Positions 39,501-48,500 of a DNA stretch of 64,000 bases are shown in pieces. A program made the translations under genes and the position numbers. How positions within the stretch are numbered: the stretch's first letter is position 1; each line of letters begins with the position of its first letter. The notes beneath the pieces are model-generated. The model saw only the letters and a list, made by a program, of their open reading frames with translations. It searched no databases and was not told the DNA's origin. Origin of the DNA: Colius striatus. Its lineage: Eukaryota; Chordata; Aves; Coliiformes; Coliidae. Location: contig NC_084767.1 in NCBI RefSeq assembly GCF_028858725.1, forward strand, positions 21,646,395 to 21,710,394, in the 5' to 3' direction.

Positions 39501-42500
39501 GACTGAAACCCCCATTCCCTGCCCCTCTAGGCCGTTCAGCAGAGGAGGGGAAAAAGACATCAGGATCAGGACTCTGAATTGGGGAAGAGGGGAGGGGTGG
39601 GGAGAAGGTGTTCTTAAAGGGCTGGTTGTACTCTTCATCATTGTACCACTCTGTGTTGTTTTCTGTTTGTTATGTTTTGGGGTCTATGGTTATGTTTTAG
39701 TTGGTGTTGGATTAAATTATTTCCTGTTTTCTTCCCCAAGCCAAATAGCCTGGTCTGTTTTGTCCTGGACCATAAGCAGCAATTAAGCTCTCCCTGACCT
39801 TTAGGAATTCTCAAGTCTGTGGTACTCGAGTCTAACCATGGTCTTTTGTCCCAGGATGGGCCTAAACCGTGACAACCCTACAAAGTCCTAGGCATGTGCA
39901 TGCCATTGGGCGGAGCACAGTGTCTGCATCACCTTGGCAGGGCCCCGAGAGGCAGACTGAGGTTATGCCCTTCCAGCAGCTTGTTCTTCTGATCCCTGAA
40001 AGCAAAACAGAGGAGCTATGAATTATTAAAGGTCTTCAGTCCTCCTCTGCTAGCTCCCAGACTGCTGTGCAGGAAGTGCAAGATAAAGATACACCTGGGT
40101 GATAGAAGAGTACCTAAAGGGTGCTGCCTTCTACTGTGAGGTCTGGTTTAAGAGGTTGATAATTCCCTGCAAAGGAAAACTTGAACAAAACCACTGCCTA
40201 AAAACAGATTTTGCTATCAGCATCTGAGCTGATCCTAAGCTGTGGAACAAGATGAAATATCAGTTAAAATCAGAGGATGGTCCACTATCCACCATGCAAA
40301 TCTCTGCCAGCAAATCTGGCCTTCTCCTGCAAACGGGATCAAACCATCAGGGCTGAGGGGCTGCTCTCATATGAAGCAGAATCCCTGTGGGGGTCTTCCC
40401 ATGACCTTCAACAAACAGCACATTTTCTGTCCGAGCCACCCAAGGAACCCCAAAGATGACCCATTCTTGGCTGCAGACATCTCAGGATGGCCTCCTGCCT
40501 GGGGTCTCCCAGCTTTGTCTCTCCATAAATAGCCCTACGCAACCCCTCGGGTCAGCAATTCAGCAAAACTGTCACAGTGCATCAGGCTGACGGAGCAGAG
40601 ACGAGCAGAGAGTTGCTGTGGCATTCTCCTCGCCAGCCCAGCACCCTGCCCAGCACTGCCCGCCTGCCCACCATCCTCTCTACCTGCCCAGCACCCTGTC
40701 TGTCTGCCTGCCTGCTTGGATTCCCCCATCTGCCCAGCATCCTCAGCCTAGGGAAAGGTGGTGTTCCCAACACAGCACCTCATGTTGGACAGGAGACAAG
40801 GCACGGTCTGTACCCTCACTGCATAACTGGGAACAGGCATTTGCAGGAGGAAGAGAGAAGTGGCTTTTCCTGGGCTCCCTTCACTCTGGCCACCAGCATT
40901 GCTTTTGCCACTAGGAACTGTGGAAGGAGGAAGGTGAGGAGAAGCTGGTCACCCAAATGCAGCAAGGCTTGCCTACTTCTGCTATTTCTTCAAAGAAAAA
41001 AAAAACCAAACCAACAAACAAACCACGTTCTGCCAGAACTCACAGACTGCTTTGCCATAAAACGCCTTTTAACTGAAGAAAAATCTCTCCCACCTGGCTG
41101 CATCTCACAGAATCACAGAACGGTGGGGGTTAGAAGGGATGTCTAGAGATCATCCAGCCCAACACTCTGTGAAAGCAGGTTCCCCTCAACCAGGGGGCAC
41201 AGGAATGTGTCCACGTGGGTTTGGAAACCTCCAGAGAAGGAGACTCCACACCCTCCCTGAGCAGCCTGTGCCAGGGCTCCCTCACCTGAACAGCAAAGAA
41301 GTTTCACCTCCTGTTACAGTGAACTTCCTGTGTTCCAGTTGGTATCTGTTACCCCTTGTCCTGTCATTGGGTGCTACAGAAAAAAAGAGTCACCCCATCT
41401 CTACAGAATGAGCTCCCTGCCCACATCTGCCTCCCAACAGGAGAGGACTTTCTGCATCATGGTGGTCCTTCCACCCAAGTGCTCGTGCATCTCAGCAGCT
41501 CTCTGCTGCCTGGCCTCTGCTTTCGCCTGTGGGGGCAGGAGAGCCAATGGGGCTGAGATTACTCCTATCCTGGGATGATGCACAGTACACAGCCTGGGAA
41601 ACTGTTTCATGTGATGCTGAGGGCACACCTTGCTGCTTACCAGTGAACTCCTGAACCTGCCAGGGTTTTGCAGACCTGAGAAATCTCAGGTATTAAGCGG
41701 GTATTAACATTTTTGAGAGGATATCTCCCAGCCCCCTTCCCTTTGTGCAGCATAACCTCCAAGCAGGAACAGAGCTTTGCATCAGCTGCTGACTATGAAG
41801 GAGGAAAATGAGACAACTCAGTTCCAATCCAACTCCAGGACTTGATGCAGTAGAAGCAGCAGCAGGAAATCCAACTGCTGCACGGCTCTCCAAGAGCACC
41901 AAGGGGTTGTGTCTCCCCACCGCTGCTGCCATCATTTAAAGGTGATGAGAAAACACTGAGCCCAGCTCCAAGGGATGGCAGTGACATCTGCATGGCTGAG
42001 ATCAGTCCCAGCAGGTCTTGATAGCGGAGAGAAAAGAGATGTTTTGCTAATGATGCTCCCTGTAAGCATTCTGCCATAGGGCTCAACGCTCCTCAGGTGA
42101 AGGGGAGATTGGTTTGTGTACTTATTAATGAAATTTCCTTCTACCCACCTCCCTCCTGTCTTTTGTGCCAGTTCCATGAAAAGCAGGTCTTCCACTCATA
42201 TGGGAGTACTATGAGGCACCTCCAGATGTTCATTCCCATCCACCTCTCCACCTCTGAGATGCTCACAGGCAAAGGCATCTGCAGCTCTGTGGCTTGGTAT
42301 GCACACCCTCACATTAAATAACCCCTCAAATTGCTCTCCTGCACTTTGTTGAAAAGAAGAAACAAAATATTGGAAGCTTAGGGAAAAAAAAAAATCTCAT
42401 CAAGTTTCTTTTGAATAAACTGAGGTTGTTCCATTTTTTAATCTAAATTCTTAATCTAGAAGAGGAAGGTGGTTCCCCTCCCTGTGAGAATAGTGTTTTC

Positions 42501-45500
42501 CTTTTAAAAATAAATAGCTTCCCCCCTGTAAGAGAAAACCCTTTTGCTGCCGAGCTCACACGGGTCTGTGTGGGAGGCAGGGGATGCCTGTCACAACTCG
42601 CTGGCAGCGTGGGAGCAGGTGGGTCCCCTCTCCTACTGCAGCAGCCTGGGGTCACCCATATCAGCAGTCACCCATCTCCCTCCTCCCTTGGCTTGGCAGC
42701 AAGGATTGGCACTGCCTGATGCCACTGCCAGGGACATACTCTGGGACCTGCCACATTCACTCATGAGAGCAAGTGTGTCCACCCAAAAAAGCCCATCACT
42801 AAACCATGGCCCTCAGCACCTCAGCTACATGGTTTTGCAATATCTCCAGGGATGGGGACTCCACCATCTCCCTGGGCAGCCTGTGTCTAAAAACCCTCTC
42901 AGGGAAAAAGTTCTTAATCTGCAATCTAAACCTCCCTGGTGCAACTTGAAGCTGTTTCTTCTGGTCCTATCATGCGTTACTTGGGAAAAGAGACCAACTC
43001 CCACCTGACTACAATCTCCTGTCAGGGAGTTGCAGAGAGTGATCATGTCTCCCCTCAGCCTCCAGACTAAATACCCCCAGGTCCTTCAGTCACTCCCCAT
43101 CAGACTTGTTCTTCAGACCTTTCCCCAGCTCTGGTGCCCATCTCTGGACATGCTCCAGCTCCTCAATGTCCCTCTTGGAATGAGGGACCCAACACTGAAC
43201 ACAGCACTCGAGGTGCAGCCTCACCAGTGCCCAGTACAGGGGCATAATCACTGCCCTGGTCCTACTGGTCACATTAGTGCTGATACAGGCCAGGATGCCC
43301 CTGGCTTTCTTGGCCACCCGGGCACACTGCTGGCTCATGTTCACTCACTGTAAACCAACACCATCAAGTCCTTGTCTGCTGGACAGCTTTGTGCCACAGC
43401 TCCCCATTGACAGAAAGTTCATTAAATAGACTGCCTGACTGGTGTAGACACACTACCTTCCACAAGCACAACTGGTGAACAATGGATGCCCTGTTAATGA
43501 TCTATTTGCACTTTTAAAAGCAAGGAGGCCTCGACTGAGCATAGCTTCTGTCACATCACTGAAGGCACTTGGTTCTCAAAGGAAGTAGGACATGAAGAGG
43601 TTTAAACAAGGACAAAGATGACAGGGACCTGCCAGCTTTTCCTTTCTTCTTGTAGCATCAATAGTGGTTTGAACCCTCTCACTCCCCCAGGAGCTTTAGG
43701 TGTGCATTATCCCATCCCAAAACCTCAACCTAGAGTTTCTTGCCAGCTCTGCTGCTATGCCTGCATTTGAAGGAGCTGTGAGAGACCCTGGCTGCTTGCA
43801 GACAGACAGGCAGGCAGCCACTGAGTGCCCAGCACGGACCCCAGGGACCCTGACAGCCTCCTGCCAGCTACTCCCATGACAGCCAGGAAAGGCAAGGAAA
43901 GTACACAGCAGGAATATTGACAACTTAAGGTAAGTCACAAGACTTTCCCATCTTAAATTGGCCCTCCAAGGCTAGCTCATTAACCAGGCAATTAAGAGGG
44001 TAGGCTGATCACAGGACTAGTTTTCTTAAACTGTGCCCTAGGCTTTATTGCTACACACAGGGCCCAGCAGCTCAGAATGGGGAAGAGCAGAGGAAGCCAA
44101 GGAGCAGCAAGAATCACCTCTGAACAATAATGCAGTCCCAGTTGCACACCCTCACCCCAGGCAGAGTTTTCAGGGGCAGAGTCATATTGTTTATCACAAC
44201 AATCTAACTTAAAGCCCTCCTCCAGCCTGAACCCACTACCAGGGAGTAGCTTGGGCACTTTTTGTGCCATTGCAGCAGTAGTGACAGCTGTCCAGACACC
44301 TGCTGTAGCTTATAGGGCTGGGCTCACTCCTCCATCCTGCAGGTGCCACCTGAGATTTTAAGGGGACTCAAGGGAAACCCTCCACATCCACAGGAGAGTT
44401 ATTGTTTAAAAACACATGGGAGAGGCAAACAGCTGAGGTTTTGGATACATGACACTAACCTGCATAAAACACACCGTGCATAGCTCAAAACCACACACAG
44501 TCCCAAACAAGAGCTCTGCCTACCCTCTGATCCACGATTACAGTCTGCACAGCTGAGCCAAAAATGTTGGAGGCCACAATACCTGCCAGGTTATCTTCCT
44601 CCTCTCTTCCCAGCCAGCGAGGCATCTGAGCTGCTCCGAGGCTGTGCCCTGGCTGCTAGCAAGCCCAGCTCTCCAGGTAGGATGCTGCACATCTCCAAGG
44701 AGCTTCCATTTAGAAGTGAAGTAAGCCCATGACTGGCTTACAGCAAGGCTCAGCAGCAGGGTTCAAACACACATCACTTGGCACCATGGCCTGAGCTTCT
44801 CTCATCCCTCTTCCTAGTGTTTATAAACCCCAGGCTTGATGCAGAGCGTCACGTGAAATGATGACTGCAGGTCAATGGCTGGACCTTGGTGCCACAGCAA
44901 CCACAGTCACTTCAAGAGCATTTTGGCTTAAGCTGAGCAAGCAAACATCTGTGTTCCCAGCAGTGTGCTGCCTCGGGCTGCCTCCTGTCTAGCATGAGCT
45001 GGGGGAACAGCTGGAAGAGCTGTGCTGCATCATAGCCCTCTGGAACAGCACAAGCACACGAAAGCTCAGCTGAGACTTTTTCAGGTGATGGCAAGTCCTG
45101 GCAAAGTCTGGCACCTTGGAGCAGTCATGTGGGCACAGGTCTGGGACAGGTACAAGACTCCCTGGAGGCACCAAACTGGCCCTCAAGGGCAAGTGAGTGC
45201 CTGGGGAGTGTAGGCTAGCTCTGACACCCCAGAAGGGCCAGGCTTGCTGTAGGATGAGGAGCACAGCTTGGTTAATCTTCCCACCACGCTGCAGAGCAAG
45301 CTCCAAGAGACACTTCCAAACTGAGCCCCTGCCGGTTTTCAGATCTGAAAACGAACTTCTCACCAGGCATTGAAGTAGACCAAGCCACACAGATATTCTC
45401 CAAAAGCCACAACACCAGAAGCCTTTGAGGTACCTTCCTTTTTTGCTAATAAACCAACATACAGGGTGAGACCCAGCAGCAAACCTTCCCCTGAAGGATC

Positions 45501-48500
45501 TTCCCTTCTTTCTTTGTCTACAGAAGAAACGAGGACTTCTCCATAAGCCAGCAACATTTGCCAGGCCTGAGCATCAAGCGGGGAAACGGGGAGGGATCAG
45601 AGGAGAGTAGCCTGCCGGGCACTGCTGGTGAGCAGGAGGAAGAACACCTTCCTTATGAGGAAAGGCTGTGGGAACTGGGGCTGATTAGTCTAGAGAAGAC
45701 TGAGGGGGGATCTCACTAATATTTACAAGTATATAAACGGTGGGTGTCAGAAGGTTGGGACATCTCTTTTTTTCTGTTGTATCTGGTGACAGGACAAGGA
45801 TGAATGGAATGAAGCTGGAACACAAAGTTCCATTTAAACATAAGGAACGACTATTTCACTGTGAGGGTGATGGAGCCCTGGCACAGGCTGCCCAGGGAGG
45901 GTGTGGAGGCTCCTTCTCTGGAGGTTTTACAAAACCCACCTGTATGTGTTCCTGTGCATCCTGATCTAGGTGTACCTGCTTTAGCAGGGGGGTTGGACTA
46001 GAGGATGTCTAAAGATCCCTTCTAACCTTTCCAACATTACATGATTCTAAGAAGTAGCCCTTAAAATCAGCTTGCAGTGAGGTTTGGATGACCCCTGGTT
46101 TGGAAACCAGCTGCATCTTCTTTCAGTCCTCCTGGTCCAGGCTAACAGTTCTGGGTTCAGGTCAGGGCTGCTCTACACTGTAGGATAGGGTGTGGGATAG
46201 ACAAAGCTTACTGGAGTCCACCTCCCTGGTAAGACATCTCTCCCAACATCTCAAGTCCTCCCATGGCCCTGCTTCCGCACCAAAGTTCACCTCTGTCATA
46301 GTAAGCAGTGTTCCTGGACAGAAAGCCTCTGTAGAGGCTTTGAGCTGCAAAGCCAGGCAGTAGGCCAAGAGAAAGGCACCCACACATCTGGCAGAGGAAG
46401 CAGTGCTACTCCATTATGAGAGAAGTCTCTTCCATTCCACCACTAACCAAACCTAGCACACTGGGGCATGCTTGCAGGTGGCACAGCTGCCTCCCCACTG
46501 TCCTCTTCAGCCTTGCCCTGTGCCACAGGAAAACCTGCTGCCCTGGGGTGGGCACCTGGCAATCCCAGGCACTTCTCTGCTCTGTGTCTCAGGCAACCAA
46601 ACTAAGGTTCCAAACTCTACGGCTGAGCTAGAAGCAGACACAGATGCCTCCCTCTCACGTGCTGTCCCTCAGCCCACTCCAATGGCTGAACAGTAGGTTT
46701 GAGTTCGTGCCCACTATGCTGCTCCCCAGAAGGCAATCGGGAGCCCACCACAAAATGAGAGAAGCTCCTAAAGTGACCAAGATCTAGAACCCCTCCTGCT
46801 TCTCAACTGCTTGAGTCCACACAAGTTTCCCCACACACCAGCTGCACAGAAAGCGAGATGCCAAAATAAAGTTTAAAAACCCCAGTGAATTTTCCAATAG
46901 CCAGGAGAATTACTTGAGACATGGGACGAAGAAGCATCGGCTGGCACAAACCTGCTGGGTTAACTGCTGCCTGTGTTCACTGCGACTGCCCGACACCTGC
47001 TCCAGGAGGACACTCTGCAAAGCAGTTTCTCCTCACAAGGCAGCACAGCCCAGCTTCTACCTCTGCTTTTCCTTGGCCTCCTTTCAGGGAGTACTCAAGC
47101 AGCAACAAACTTGAGCAAAGGAGATGCCAGCTCCTCCTTCCTCTCTGGTCATTACAAGGGTTTGCACTGAACCACATTTTGACAGCTCTGGCTGCTCCCC
47201 ATACACACAAAAGGACTCAAAACCCCTCCCGTTTTCTGATCTGATCTCACCCAGGATTTGTCCAAGCTCAGCAACTAAAACAGGTTCCTCGGGATCCTGC
47301 TTCACAATTCCAAGGATGGAGCACATGAGCTCAGACAGCTTGGCAGCAAGCAGGCAGACCTTAGCTTCCCCCCCCCCACCCCAAACCCTGTTCCCTCAGG
47401 GACCAAAGTGAAAAAAAAGGTGAACACATGCAGATGACAAAAGGGAAATTTAAAAGAAAAATGCAAAGATGTAGTCAGCAGAATATTTTGAACAGGAGTC
47501 TTACTAAGATGAGCATGATCTCAGCCCCAGCACCACTTGTCAGAGAGCTGCACTCTGTCATTCACACTGAAAGGAATAAAGTCACTTAATTTGATTTTGG
47601 GATTACTTTGCCCAGAGCATCTTTGAAGGATTGTTGTGGGGTTTTTTCTTCTTCTTTTTAAAGTTTCAGAAGAGGCTTAAGGAGGTCTGTGATAACTATT
47701 TGCATCTGAAAGGGTCTCTCCCACACCTGAACATCTGTGACCTGCCTTAAAGTAGGCAGAGGCAGGTTCCATCCAGTAGCTTCAGCCACGGTTGGGAATT
47801 TGGCACCACAGAATCGAACCAGATGCAATGAAATGAGAAAAAAAGAAAACAGAAAAAAGAAGAAAAAAAAAGAGACTCTCAGAACAGGGCATTTCCCAGT
47901 TTCTCACAATACAAACCCTGAGTAAACCACTGTGCTGGGGCTGCAGGAGTGCCCGAGCTCTTGCAGGATCCCCCGAGCCACCCTGGCAATGACCACAAGA
48001 CCCAAAGCAGCTCCTGGAGCAATGCTTTGCCCTAAGACTGGCCATTTCAAACCCACCATTTAAGGAATTGCTGACATCCCTCTCTTTTATGAATTCTTTA
48101 AGCAGTAAACTTTAAATTATTGATGTTTCAGAGGAGGAGCGAGGCCTGCCCAGTGCCACGGACTCACACCTTGCTCCCACAGGAGGGGAGCCTTCTGAAA
48201 CATCAGCACCACTACACTGCTCCTCTCCTCAGCTCCAGAGCATCCTTGCAGGTGATGGGTTTTGGGGAACACGTTCCAGCATTGCTAAGAGCTCCCTGCC
48301 AGGGCAAAACCAGCAGGGAAAACAGTCGTGCAGTCAAACAAACAAATTGACTTGATACTACAAGGCAAACAGCTCCATTACAAAGCCATTCATTTTTCGT
48401 TTCACTTGCTTGCCAATTCAGGGTTTTAAAAGAGAATGGAAAAGGGGAAAAAAAAAAACCAGAATGGTGTTCAGTATACTCAAGGATTTGGGGATGAAAA

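Noticed and set aside
41793..42195. Possible additional nested exon ([20 protein letters not shown] on minus)
   Set aside because: Protein-like, but no adequate donor could be found and two frames compete. Kept out of the feature list.
43926..43935. Plus-strand perfect splice donor (aagGTAAGT)
   Set aside because: No plausible open exon precedes it on plus, so it is probably fortuitous.
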